Positions 1 through 11,349 of a stretch of 64,000 nucleotides of DNA are shown piece after piece. This stretch comes from Cryptomeria japonica (lineage: Eukaryota; Streptophyta; Pinopsida; Cupressales; Cupressaceae). The notes beneath the pieces are model-generated. The model worked only from the letters and a program-made list of their open reading frames with translations. It searched no databases and had not been told where the DNA came from. A program made the position numbers and the translations under genes. The stretch is taken from positions 367,142,167-367,206,166 of the forward strand of contig NC_081415.1 in assembly GCF_030272615.1 (NCBI RefSeq), in the 5' to 3' direction. Each line of letters opens with the position of its first letter. The first letter of the stretch is position 1.

Positions 1-984
1 CAGGTGTGATTTCAATTGAATAAGCATTGAAATATCTCACAATCCCAGATACCTCCAAAGACACAAACATACCAGTACAACCATAGACACTTGCATGCCC
101 TCTGTGTCCAACAAATCTGATACTTAGTCAGAAAATATGGCTGTCAACTCGCCCTGAGTCATGCATCTTAGGTCTACATTGTCGGTCAGGCCCAAAACTG
201 GAGCTCCAATCTTCACCATATACTGGTTGAGATGTATATATGTGATCAATCTAATTATCTATCAACTCCATTATATCTAACACAACCTATGACATGATCT
301 TGGATGTACACAATGCCATACAATATCATCATCAGGCCATAAATCAAATCGGTTAGCCCACAAAGGATGCATGCATATATGATCAACAACCAGGCCAACA
401 TATGTCATTTAGGTCTTCATCAGCACCACCTGAGACATAAAATCATCATTGCATTCTACTTGGGCTAATGCAATGATCCCAAATCTTATTGACTTACATA
501 ACCCGCAAGTACTTGTTATCATTCATACCGGTAACATCCTACACATACCAGTTTCTTGTACTGGTCCATCATCACTATTAGAGCACCTTCCTATAATTCT
601 TGACTTCTTGTGTCAATTTTCATATGATCCCAATTGCAAATTTCCCATCCATTGACACATGTGATAGTGATCCATCTTTCATTTGTAGGTGTGTAGACAA
701 AGTAGCCACTATACACACTTATCTTCTCATTTCCTGCCTTCATACCGATAGCAGCTTGTTCCTCCATATGTCCTCTTCTAGTAAGGGGGTGAATCATAAG
801 GCCAATGTAATACTCCCCCTAAGTTCTTGCATCCCCTTTAAGCCTTCTGAGATATCACCTGTGCATTGAATGCACAATTCCGGTCCATGGTTGCATTTGC
901 TTGCTTCTTCTTCCACACCTGCATGGTCTCATTCTTCTTCCCAATTTCTGTCTTAGGAGTAGATGTTACTTTCTTTTACTAATT
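1..984. other. Degenerate internal region of element M
   Basis: This stretch lies downstream, in minus-strand sense, of the M zinc knuckles. Short open stretches exist on both strands, none longer than about 90 codons. No copia protease motif (DSG followed by HM), integrase or RT motif was recognised in minus-strand translation. It probably is M internal sequence after Gag, but the product is unknown. Confidence 0.4.
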
Positions 985-1500
985 TTACCTTGTACTATAA
1001 ATATTGTTGTAATAGTATACAACCTCCATGCCATAGGAGTAAATTGGGGATCTCCTATCAAACTGGTTTACACTTCTTCTTTTGATTATGCCATTGTAGC
1101 TAGCTGTCAGTCTCCATGGATTCCTTGCATTTAGAGGAACACTTCTCATCCTGTTCCATTCAAATCTTTGCTGCTCATTTATTCTATAACTACCTCTATA
1201 TTGAGCATTATTGTTCCTCTGGTTACCATAGAACTGTGAGTTCTTCTTCTTGCATTCATAACTTTTGTGGCCAGATCTATTGCACTTATAACAAACACTA
1301 TTTGCATAATCGGGAGAGGAAATATGCATGTTTCTACTCGATACATTTTTCTCATATACATGGTATTTATGAGATCCTATATTGTTCCTTCTAGATCCCT
1401 TTCTACATTCTTCTTCTTTATGGCCATAACCATTACATGCAAAGAAATAACCAGAGAAGGAAGATTTATAACTTACAAACTTATTCTGCCATGCACGGGG
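985..1500 (-). pseudogene. Zinc-knuckle part of M Gag
   Basis: Minus-strand frames encode two CCHC-type knuckles. The intact one lies near 1252-1293, with spacing C-x2-C-x4-H-x4-C (CYKCNRSGHKSYEC). The upstream one lies near 1403-1440 (ACNGYGHKEEEC) and has lost its first Cys. CCHC knuckles in retroelement Gag bind template RNA during packaging. A basic, Asn/Arg-rich tail follows. The arrangement of several knuckles separated by aromatic, basic linkers resembles ORF1 of element 2 (54478-55431). It is separated from the Gag N-terminus at 10642-11304 by the K insertion. Frames change within the region, so it is not functional as it stands. Confidence 0.65.
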
Positions 1501-1704
1501 ATATCTTACCAGTTTGGCATCTCCATTCTACTTCTCCAGGGATGGACCCTAGGTTGTCCATTCTTTGCATTTCTTCCATCTGATCTCTTCTTTTCCCACA
1601 CTTGCTTTGTCTTGTGGGCAGTAGCATTTCCTTGTCCTCTACCGGTAGGGGGTCTTCTTTTTTATCTTCTCATGATATTTCTTCTGGTGAAGTTGCCTTC
1701 TCCT

Positions 1705-3130
1705 TGATGGTATGATGAAAGAATAAGGATCTGGTCAACTATTGAGAGGGGGGGGGGGGGGTGAATCAATAGATATAAAATTGATATAAACTTTCACCAA
1801 TCTCAAAATCAACCTCTCAAATCAAACTCTAAACTGACAAGTTAAACCACTGAACTACAAATGCAATATTACTGTCAAGATAAATTGTCAAGTTAAACCG
1901 GTTGATTGTTACAACAGATTAATAGTAAACAACTTGAAACTCACAAACATCCAAATACTTTACTGACATAAGTAAAATATCATTTGAGATTGTTGTCGGT
2001 TAACATAACATATCAAAGTGGACTAAGAAATTAAGCAATTCAACCATAGTAAACATAACGACAAAAACATTCACCACTTGACACAATATTTTTGACGTGG
2101 AAACCCAAATGGGAAAAACCATGGTGGGGATGAATACCCACAAGTATTCTGAACTCTTCTAAAGTTCACCCTGTTAGGAGCCAAGCTTGTTAAAGCTTTA
2201 CATAAAGTCCTGTTAAGAACAGATCTTGTTAGGGACCACCCGGTTAAGGGATTGACTATAATGCTCTATTAGAAGCAATACCCTATAAGGAGTAACCTCG
2301 GTAGAGGATTTGAAATCCAAGCTAATGGACCACTTGGTTAGAGGATTTGAATAACACTAGGCGTGTTAGAGCTTACTTGGTTAGGGGATTTTAACTACTG
2401 TAATTGTTAGAAAACAACAGGGTTTTGCTGATCTGTTTGAATAGCACTACACTTGCTTGTTCAAATCCTTTTCATGCTCCTATCTTCCTTTACACAAATT
2501 ACAGATACATCATCCGGTTTGGAAACCACACACTCAACTACAACTTTGCCAACACTTCAACAAAACAACTCATCGACCTTATAAATAAATCATTAGGTCG
2601 GTAACATAACAAAAACCTAATTCTCTCATAGAGATTACAAACAAGTCGGTTCAAGTATGACCATTGGATTGCATAACAATATATGCATATCATTCAAGAT
2701 AGCCTCGACCGCTCCTTGATCACTGCTTCATTGAACTCTGTAACTCATCACGCGGTTTGCATTACATGCAATATACTTTCTCATTCCCAAGATAAAAACC
2801 ATTATCTCAACATGCCAAAAACACTTTGAAACTCTTATCATACAACATACATATGTGTCATAATCATTACCGCTCATCATCAAATCATTAACCAATACAA
2901 CAAACTTAATCGGTTAGGGTTTATCAAATTAACAAGTAGGGTTTATTGGTTCAACTCTCCAATACTTAGTAATACCGGTTCACTCCACAAACTCACCTAC
3001 CGGTTATAGTTCCCTTCACTATCTCTTCCTACCAGTTACAAAACAACATTATAAAAATATCATTACTAGTTAATTGACATCAATGACAATATAACATTTC
3101 ATTAATGCAATCTTCATTCAAATGCCAACA
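1705..3130 (-). repeat. 3' LTR of K
   Basis: Starts TGATGG and ends GCCAACA on the + strand, and matches 8717-10136 over its length. Near its left end is the U5 hairpin (arms 1739-1745 and 1766-1772) with a run of 14 G at 1748-1761, longer than the 9 G of its sister. The region 2160-2400 has many short GTTAG-containing repeats, as in the LTRs of elements 2 and G. Confidence 0.9.
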
Positions 3131-3148
3131 ATCTCCCCCTTTGGCATT
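3131..3148 (-). promoter_or_regulatory. Polypurine tract of K (plus-strand primer)
   Basis: Directly abuts the left LTR. In element sense it reads AATGCCAAAGGGGGAGAT, the same form as in A, element 1 and H. A second purine tract lies at 3310-3320, also next to a 'caatgcca' string, so the tract is repeated upstream of the 3' LTR. Confidence 0.8.
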
Positions 3149-3479
3149 AATGACAATACAAATATCAAATACCATTGATTGCTATGATTGTGAATAGGAA
3201 TCCTGGTCTACATTTTACCATGTGTTCTCCTTGTCTTCAATTGGTAGCTAGCTATACACCTTCTATCTATCAATCATACAATTCTTCTCTCCATAATCAC
3301 ATAGTTTTTCTCCCCCTTTAACAACAATGCCAAAGAGAAAGTAAAACATGCAATGTAAAACTTCACTGTTCAACATCAGTAACCTTTAACTTGATGCCCC
3401 CCTTGTGGAATAAATCCACTCTACACCAGTCTTGCTGTAAAATTCTGTAAGCAGCTCTGGGACTGGTGTAATCTACATC

Positions 3480-4910
3480 ATGCTCAATTGACCTCATGAA
3501 GGGGTACAACCCCTAGCTGACTTCTAAGATACTCAAAAGTAGTCTTAGGAAGAGGTTTAGTAAAGATATGTGCAAGATGCTCCTTGGTAGAAACATGCTC
3601 CAATATCACATCTTTACTCTGCACTTTTTCCCTCAAGAAATGATACTTCAATTCAATATGATTGGTTCATACGTGCAAAACATGTGTCTTGGAAATATTT
3701 ATGGCACTAGTATTGTCACATAAGATCTTTATGGGTTCTGAAAAATTCATCTTGAAACCTTCTAGAATGTGCCTCATCTAGATAGCTTGGGTACAGTTCA
3801 TATAAGATGCAACATACTCAGCTTCAACAGTAGACTGTGATATACAACTCTGCTTTTTGCTACTCCATAAACAAGTCTTCCTCCAATAAAAAATGCTCCA
3901 CCGACTGTGCTTTTCCTCTCATCAACATTACCTGCCCAGTTTGCATCTGTATACACCTTCTAATCAAAGTTACCTTTATATGGATACCATAATCCATAGT
4001 CACTAGTACCTTTCAAATATCTGAATATCCACTTGGTTGCTATCAAATGTGTTTCCTTTGGATTCTTCTTAAATATAGAAACTAGACCAACTGCATGAGC
4101 TATATCTGGTTTGCTGTGAACAACATAGTGCAATCTCCCAATCATTGACCTGTACTCATTTTCATCAATAGATGTGGCTTCATCTTCTTGAGACAATTTA
4201 CAACCCGTTACCATTGGTGTCCCAACTGGTTTATAGCCACTCATACCAAATGTCTTTAATACCTTTTTCACATACTTAGACTGTGTGATGAAAATACCAC
4301 TCTTCATTTGCTGAATTTGCAAGCCTATGATTTTTTTTATTTGTCCCACTAGAGACATTTCAAACTCACTTTTCATTTCATTTGCAAAGTCATTTCTCAT
4401 GTCATCATTGCCTCCAAATATGATATCATCTACAAACACTTCAGTAACTAGTATCTTATCTCCTTCAGATTTAAAATATATATTGCTATCTTCATCAGGT
4501 GTGCACGAAGCCTTTCATACCATGCTCTCGATGCTTTCTTTAACCCATATAGTGTCCTGTGCAATTTGTATACCATATATTTTTCATCAGTCAAAGAAAA
4601 ACCATCTGGCTACTCAATGTATACTTCTTCTTCCAATATTCCATTAAAAAATGTTGACTTCACATCCATTTGATATACTTTGAATCCCTTATGTGCTGCA
4701 AATGCAAGTAAAGTTCCGACACCTTACAGTCCAGCAACTAGTGCAAAAGTCTCACCATAATCTTCTCCTTCTTCTTGTGCATAACCTTTGCAAACCAATC
4801 TAGCTTTGTTTCAAACTACTATACCATCTTCATTCAGTTTGTTCCTGAATACCCACTTAGTACCTATCACATTTTTATTCACTGGTCTAGGTGCTAGGGT
4901 CCATGTATTG
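3480..4910 (-). pseudogene. K reverse transcriptase and RNase H (copia type)
   Basis: Minus-strand translation gives the copia RT catalytic box as FVDDIIFGGND near 4405-4439, followed by the GIFITQSKYVKKVLK and KPVGTPM blocks and the RSMIGRLHYV block. The RNase H part follows to the left. A C-terminal tail with 'TKPLP' and a 'YLR' block lies near 3490-3560. The enzyme would copy element RNA into cDNA in the cytoplasmic particle. The longest intact stretch is 3960-4439; the rest needs several frame changes, and stops are present, so it is inactive. Confidence 0.88.
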
Positions 4911-6146
4911 TTCTTCTCAATTTGATCAATCTCCTCCTCCATACATTTAATCCAATGACCATCTCCAAATGCTTCCTTAGCAGTTCTAGGCTCAATAATG
5001 GAGATCATGCAAGAATTCTCTCTAATTCTTCTTCTGGTTAACAATCCAGCATTCTTATCTCCAATAATCTGGTTAGGATTGTGATTGAGTCTCACATACC
5101 TCGGAATAACATGATCATTATCTTCAGGTTCATCTTCTTCATTATCATCATCTTCTTGTATATCTACCCGTTTCGATTGAACTAGTACAACAACATTCTC
5201 TTTACAAGTTTCAGGCTTCACCGGTTCTGGTTCCAAAAATAGAAGGCAAGGATTTTCATCCTTTTTCTCCACACTAGTTTCCCTTGAGACTTTAGGATAC
5301 TCATCCACTCAAACATCAACACTCTCATTGATTCTTTGTGTCTAGTTGTTATAACATTTGTAGGCCTTACTCTTGGTGGAGTAACCAAGAAATATACCTT
5401 CATCACTTTTAGCCTCAAATTTACTAACATAGTCACCTCTCTTAGTAAAACATTTACTACCAAATATCTTAAAATAACTGACATTAGATGATCTACCATA
5501 CCATTATTCATAAGGAGTCTTATCCTTACCTCTTTTTACCAAAATCCAGTTCACAGTGTAGACAGTTGTGCTGACAGCTTCTCTCCAGAAAGTTTTTGCT
5601 ACACCTCCTTGTATCAACATCATTCTAGAAGCTTCAACAACTGATTGGTTGTTCCTCTTTGCAATACCATTCTGTTGTGGTGTCCTCGGTGCAGAAAGCT
5701 ACCGTTTGATACCATTTTCTTAACAATATCTAGTGAATTCCTCAGGATTAAATTCACCACCTTGATCAGTCCTTAGACACTTTATCTTCTTACCACTATC
5801 CTTTTTAGCTAAGGCCCTAAATGCCTTGAACTTACTAAATGCTTTTGCTTTATCCTTCAAGAATGTGACCCACACCATTCTTGAGCAATCATCAGTGAAG
5901 ATCATAAAATATATATCACCTTGAATACTTTTAGTCCTTATTGGTCCACAGAGGTCTATATGAACCAAATCTAACAGATGTTCCACTGAAAAATATTTTC
6001 TCTTAAAAGTTGAGGATGTCATCTTTCCCAACTGACATTCCTTACAAAGAGTATTAACCGGTTTGTCCAACTGAGGCAAACCTCTCACTGTCTTGGACTT
6101 ACTCACTTTAACAATGTTATCAAAATTTATATGACAAAATATCCTA
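4911..6146 (-). pseudogene. K integrase core and integrase-RT linker
   Basis: The integrase part at 5720-6106 shows the pre-integrase CKECQLGKM motif, then HIDLCGPI and TDDCSRMVWV with catalytic Asp residues, and RTDQGGEF. The TPQQN segment lies to the left near 5660-5700. The linker at 4811-5511 is acidic and carries the conserved block before RT (NTWTLAPRP). Integrase would insert the cDNA into chromosomal DNA. A stop lies near 5718 and frames change near 5310 and 5520, so the product is broken. Confidence 0.85.
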
Positions 6147-6148
6147 TG

Positions 6149-6547
6149 CTAAAGCCAACTATCATCTACTTTAGAAATTAAACAGTTAATGACTTTAGGA
6201 TTCAGGTGAAATAGGTTACCTTTAGTCTGCTTGCTGGTTGCAATCAATTCACCTTTTCTCCCATAGATTTTGCACATACCATTCTTAAATTCCAATGGAT
6301 ATCCTTTGTCATTGAGTTGAGAAACACTCAAAAGATTGTGCTTTAGTCCTTCAACCAAGTAGACATCATCTGCACTTCTCTTCCCATTAAAAGAAATAGT
6401 TCCCTTACCTTTTACCATGCAGGGTGAGTCATTACCAACTCTTACAACTCCGCCATAAAATCCCTTCAAAGAAAGAAATTTGCTCTGGTCATCGGTCATG
6501 TGATGTGAACAACCACTATCAATAATCAAATCATCAGAATTATCCAT
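6149..6547 (-). pseudogene. K aspartic protease (copia type)
   Basis: Contains the copia protease signature IIDSGCSHHMT near residues 7-17 of the visible frame, and the conserved LLSVSQL block near residue 75. The catalytic Asp is in DSG. It would process the Gag-Pol polyprotein. It lies between the Gag zinc knuckle and integrase, the order specific to Ty1/copia. It is separated from both neighbours by stops. Confidence 0.88.
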
Positions 6548-7480
6548 GCGAGAAACTAAATCCTTCTGATAAGATGTCTCCTCTTTAATGGATACCTCAT
6601 CAGTGATACCACCATCAACTGCAATAAGACAATCTCTTTTGCCTTTTCCCTTGTACTTTTTGAACTTCTCTCACTTGTGCTCATTATCACCATTAGGATA
6701 GTTAGCTACAATGTGTCCAATCTTGTTGCATGCAAAACATTTCAAAGGTAGTTTACCTCTATACTTACTGGTACCTCTGGGCAACTGCTTGGCCAACAAT
6801 GCTTCAAGCTCAACTAAAATGTCTTCATCATCAATTTCTCTGCTGGATCTAGATTCATAATTGTGACTAACATCTCTACTTTTCCTCATAGATGGGTTAG
6901 AAACTCAAGCTCTAAATGTAGATTCAGATTTCTGAGCACTACCATCATAACCATTTAATTCAAAAGCAGTAAGCTTACCAATGATGGAGTCAAGGGTTAC
7001 CTTAGTTTTGTCAATTGACTTTAGCTCCTGAATGGCTGCAACTCAAATAGCATAGACCGGTAGCAGGGTTCTCAACACCTTGCTAACCACTGTGGCATCT
7101 TCAACTTTACCACCTGCACTTTTGATCTCACCAACTATCTCTTTTATCCTTTGACCATACTATTGGATATTCTCACCTTCAGCCATCTGCATGTCATCAA
7201 ACTTTCCTCTTAGACTCTCTTCTTCGGCAATATTCACATGTTCATCATTGCTATAAATCTCTTCAAGTTTCTTTTATACCTCATAAGTAGTCTCTAGACC
7301 ATGGACATCGACATATTCTGTATTAGACAAAGAACTAATAATATCCTCCAGTGCTTGATTGTTTTCTTGTTGCTCTTTCTTCTGATCATCATTCTTAATC
7401 CCACTAGGTGTAACATATTGAGTACCAACATGTTCCCAGTATTGATTTCCTAGACTTGATATAATTTTTCATTCTACCAC
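6548..7480 (-). pseudogene. K Gag (C-terminal half, zinc knuckle)
   Basis: The minus-strand frame at 6671-6889 encodes an acidic stretch and one knuckle, CFACNKIGHIVANYP, in which the last Cys is replaced by Tyr. Upstream, at about 6900-7030, the block 'IGKLTAFEL' typical of copia Gag before the knuckle can be read, followed rightwards by more Gag sequence that solo LTR L interrupts at 7499. The remaining Gag start lies between 8608 and the primer site at 8700. Stops break the frame. Confidence 0.8.
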
Positions 7481-7498
7481 TCCATATTTTGTAGTTCT

Positions 7499-8607
7499 TG
7501 TTAGGATAACCGGTGGACAACTGAGAGGGGGGGTGAATTAGTTGTCAACATATTATATTAATCAAACCACTTTATAACCTTTAACCAAAGTACATAAACA
7601 TTGAATACCGGAATAGCAGAAAAAAATACCGGTAAGAAATAAAACTTAAGAATGAAACAAAGAATTAACACAATGCACCCATACCACATGACACCATGAT
7701 TTGTACGTGAAAAACCCAGTAAAGGGAAAAACTACGGTGTGAAGCCTAGCCACAGTCAAATGATACTTATGCAGAAAGTATGTGATACAATAAGGGGCCT
7801 GCACATGCAGGAAGGCACACTTCCTAGAGCGTACTTCTCATTAAAAAGAGTCTCATTGACTACGAAGAGGTTATAACCACCTCAAGATAATTGGACAACA
7901 ATCTAGAAGAATAAACTGCCAAAGATAACATCTACCATGCCTGATTATAGTCTAGGTTAAGCTCAATACTGAAGGCATTTGACCTCTTACTTAAACCCAA
8001 TTCAATCACCTATGATCAACCAAATCTCCTTCACATATGATATTACATTCCATGACCATGACACATATTATTCCATACCATTCAATTTTTCTACAATGAG
8101 AACTTACATCAATTTATACAAACCCTAAGGCTTAAATCAATTAGGTCGGCCACCTAAAAGATGTTACAATAAGATCATTACATACATCCATATTACAATG
8201 ATATGCCATATCAGCTTAAGACCAAAACAACAATAACCAATCCATAAATCATCCCGATAACATGTAGAGAGTACGTTAATATGACATCGGTCCACGACCT
8301 AGATAGGTACTAGACCTAATCTGGGTCCACCATGCCAAATCGATGTCTTCAATCAATTGAGGCATGATCAGGGATCACCTTCTGCATCCTGAATTCCATC
8401 TAGAAGCCGCACCAACACCACTTATGCATTCTATCAAATATTGTCAATAAAAGCTTTGTCGGTTAAACCTTAAACCCTTACTAGCAACACAAGATCTTCT
8501 ACCGATAACCAAAACCTGTTTGTCGGTAACCAACCATAACAACTAGTGTTCACATCAATGATAATACATCAATGTAACACATTATCAATTCCTCCATATT
8601 GCCAACA
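7499..8607 (-). mobile_element. Solo LTR L, nested in K gag
   Basis: A 1109-bp TGTTAGG...GCCAACA segment flanked by a perfect 5-bp duplication GTTCT (7494-7498 and 8608-8612). It has the U5 hairpin (7516-7524 and 7538-7546), the block near 7720 corresponding to CCACGGTGGG, and a TATA-like TATAAATT in minus sense near 8110, so it is in minus orientation. It has no internal region, as expected after LTR-LTR recombination. Confidence 0.9.
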
Positions 8608-8699
8608 GTTCTCTCTGTTAAAATTCAGACCTTCCTTCTTCATCATGTTCTAAAAGATATTTACCTCAAGCTGTTAGGCTTAGACCTTAGAGGACCCGA

Positions 8700-8716
8700 G
8701 AAGCTTTGATACCAAT
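8700..8716 (-). promoter_or_regulatory. Primer-binding site of K
   Basis: Immediately left of the 5' LTR. In element sense it reads ATTGGTATCAAAGCTTC, resembling the complement of the 3' end of initiator tRNA-Met (usual TGGTATCAGAGC) with one change. Confidence 0.8.
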
Positions 8717-10136
8717 TGATGGTATGATGAAATAATAAGGATCTAGGCAACTACTGAGAGGGGGGGGGTGAATCAGTAGATAGAAAACTGATATAAACTT
8801 TCACCAATCTCAGAATCAACCTCTCAAAGCAAACTCTAAACTGACAAGTTAAACCACTAAACTACAAATACAATATCATTGTCAAGATAAACTATCAAGT
8901 TAAACCGGTTGACTATTACAACAGATTAACAATAAGCAACTTGAAACTCACAAACATCCAAATAATTTACTGACATAAGTAAAACCTCATTTCAGATTGT
9001 TGTCGGGTAAGATAACATATCAAAGTGGATTAAGTAGTTAAGCAATTCAACCATAGTAAACATAACCACAAAAACTTTCAATACTTGACACAATATTTTT
9101 GACATGGAAACCCAAATGGGAAAAACCACAGTGGGTATGAATACCCACAAGTATTCCAAACTCTTCTGAAGTTTGCCCTGTTAGGAGCCAAGCTTGTTAA
9201 GGCTTTAGATAAAGTCATGTTAAGAACAAATCCTGTTAGGGACCACCCGGTTAAGGGATTGACTATAATTCCCTATTAGAATCAATACCCTATAAGGAGC
9301 AACCTTGGTAGAGGATTTGAAATCCAAGCTAATGGACCACCTGGTTAGAGGATTTGAATAACACTAAGCTTGTTAGAGCTTACCCTATTAGGGGATTTTA
9401 AGTATTGTAATTGTTAGAAAACAATAGGGTTTTGTTTATCTGTTTGAATAACACTACACTTTCTTGTTCAGATCCTTTCATGCTCCTATCTGCCTTTACA
9501 CAAACTGCAGATACATCATCTGGTTCGGCAATGACACACTCAACTACAACTTTTCTAACACTTTAACAAAATAACTCATCGACCTTATAAACAAATCATC
9601 AGGTCGGTGACATAACAAAAACCTAATTCTCTCATAGAGATTACAAACAAGTCGGTTCAAGTATGACCGTTGGATTACATAACAATCTATGCACATCATT
9701 CAAGATAGCCTCGACCGCTCCTTGATCAACACTTCATCGAATTATGTAACTCATCATGCAGTTTGCATTACATGCAATATACTTGCTCATTCCCAAGATA
9801 AAAACCGTTATCTCAATGTGCCAAAAATACTTTGAAACTCTTCTCATACAACATGCATACGTGTCATAATCATTACTGCTCATCATGAGATCATAAACCA
9901 ATACAACAAACTTAATTGGTTAGGGTTTATCAAATCAATAGGTAGGGTTTAATGATTCAACTCTCCAATACTTAGCAATACCGGTTCACTCCACAAACTC
10001 ACCTACTGGTTATAGTTTCCTTCACTAGCTCTTCCTACCGGTTACACAACAACATTATAACAATATCATTACCGGTTAATTAACATCAATTATAACATAA
10101 CATTTAATTAGTGAAATCTTCATGTAAATGCCAACA
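8717..10136 (-). repeat. 5' LTR of K
   Basis: Pairs with 1705-3130. The U5 hairpin arms (8751-8757 CTACTGA, 8773-8779 TCAGTAG) enclose a 9-G run. The corresponding arms in the sister LTR are CTATTGA and TCAATAG, a paired change that keeps the stem. The right end GCCAACA is followed by the target duplication CTCCC. Confidence 0.9.
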
Positions 10137-11304
10137 CTCCCATCTTCCCTTTTCCTTTGGGATCTGCATTGTTTCCACTTCTTGCAGCACTGGTCTTGAC
10201 CCTTTTCTACATGTCTTCACCAGTTGTGGTTAGATCAACCTTCTTTCGGGGAGTATTCCAGACAGTGAAGGTTTTTCCCTTGTTATCTCCATTTGAGGAG
10301 ACAAACAAAATGTCATTTTAAGGGACAATCTTGCTGGTGAAGCAGTCACCAACACCACTTCCTAATCCTCCAGTATCCTTAGCATGCTTTTTCTTTTTCA
10401 ACATTTTATCCAAGGCATCACTACTGCCATCAAACTGGATTCTCACCTTGAGCTCATCCTGACATTTCTCAAGGTCATTTTGGAGAATCTCCATTTCTCT
10501 TTCTAGTTGCAGATTCTTTTTATCCTTTGCCTCTATCTTAGATGCTAGATCATTACACTAACACTCCTTGGTGTCTTCTTGTTGAGTCTTCAACACTGAG
10601 ATGCATTTCTCAGATTCTTCAAGGCATTTTATTAACTGGTTCTACTCCACAATTGCAACATTCTTGAATAACTTGTATTCATTGCTCACTCTACTAAGTT
10701 CTTTGAGTGCACTTACAAGTTTCCCTTCAAGATCATCTTTTGCCTCATCTTCTTCTTCACCTTCACTATCACTACCAAACACATCTTGCCGGTAGGAATG
10801 ATCTACATGATCATTCTCAGATGTGTGCCTCTCATCTTCAGATTCTTGAGCCATGAAGAGTTGGGTTCCTTCTTCATCATTGTTGCGGCTGCTAACAGAT
10901 CTGCATTTATCATCTGCAGATACATGAGTTGCATTTCTCATCTTGTCTTCACCAACTGGTTTTGCAGCGGCAGGCTCATTTCCATAGAGCTTCTTCAATC
11001 TGTCCCATAAGCTTTTGGCCGATCTGCACCTGTCTACCTGTGAGGAAACATCATCTGATAACTCACAACTTATAGTCTTCATTTCTATATCATTACATTG
11101 ATTTCTTCTTTTTTCTTCAAGATTGGTGGGAGGACTGACTTTACTAGGGTATCCATTTACAACAAACATCCAGACATCATACCCTAATGAGGACAAGTAG
11201 ACTTCCATTTTGATACACCAAATGGAATAGTTAGACTCATTAAACACTGGAGCATAGATTGTCTCAAAACAACCCATTATGTCCTTATAGAAGAATCTAC
11301 CCAA
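10137..11304 (-). pseudogene. M Gag N-terminal region with coiled coil
   Basis: The frame at 10642-11304 (220 codons) starts about 30 bases after the M primer site. It has the copia Gag N-terminal block NYSIWCIKMEVYL (residues about 25-37) and later 'SAKSLWDRLKKLYG', the helix typical of the Ty1/copia Gag (UBN2/DUF4219-type) fold. An acidic Ser/Glu region follows (residues 130-195). After a frame change, 10137-10641 continues as a Glu/Lys/Leu-rich coiled coil. It is cut at 10136 by element K, and the zinc knuckles lie beyond at 985-1500. Gag would form the virus-like particle. Confidence 0.75.
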
Positions 11305-11333
11305 GCTGGAGAAAGCTTATCAACCAAGAACCC

Positions 11334-11349
11334 ACACTCTGATACCAAT
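11334..11349 (-). promoter_or_regulatory. Primer-binding site of M
   Basis: Adjacent to the 5' LTR. In element sense ATTGGTATCAGAGTGT, a good complement to the 3' end of initiator tRNA-Met. Confidence 0.85.

Larger units (their letters stand above)
1705..10136 (-). mobile_element. Full-length Ty1/copia element K (Sirevirus-like), nested in M
   Basis: Two related LTRs (1705-3130 and 8717-10136, 1426 and 1420 bp) flank Gag, protease, integrase and RT/RNase H in copia order on the minus strand. The flanks carry a near-perfect 5-bp target duplication: CTCCT at 1700-1704 and CTCCC at 10137-10141. The primer site is tRNA-iMet-like and the polypurine tract adjoins the left LTR. Gag is interrupted by solo LTR L. 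Numerous stops and frameshifts and visible LTR divergence show an old, dead copy. Confidence 0.9.

Noticed and set aside
8705-8716. Possible tRNA-Met gene fragments at the ATTGGTATCAGAGC sites
   Set aside because: Only 12-17 bases match, each directly at an LTR end; these are primer-binding sites, and no cloverleaf follows.
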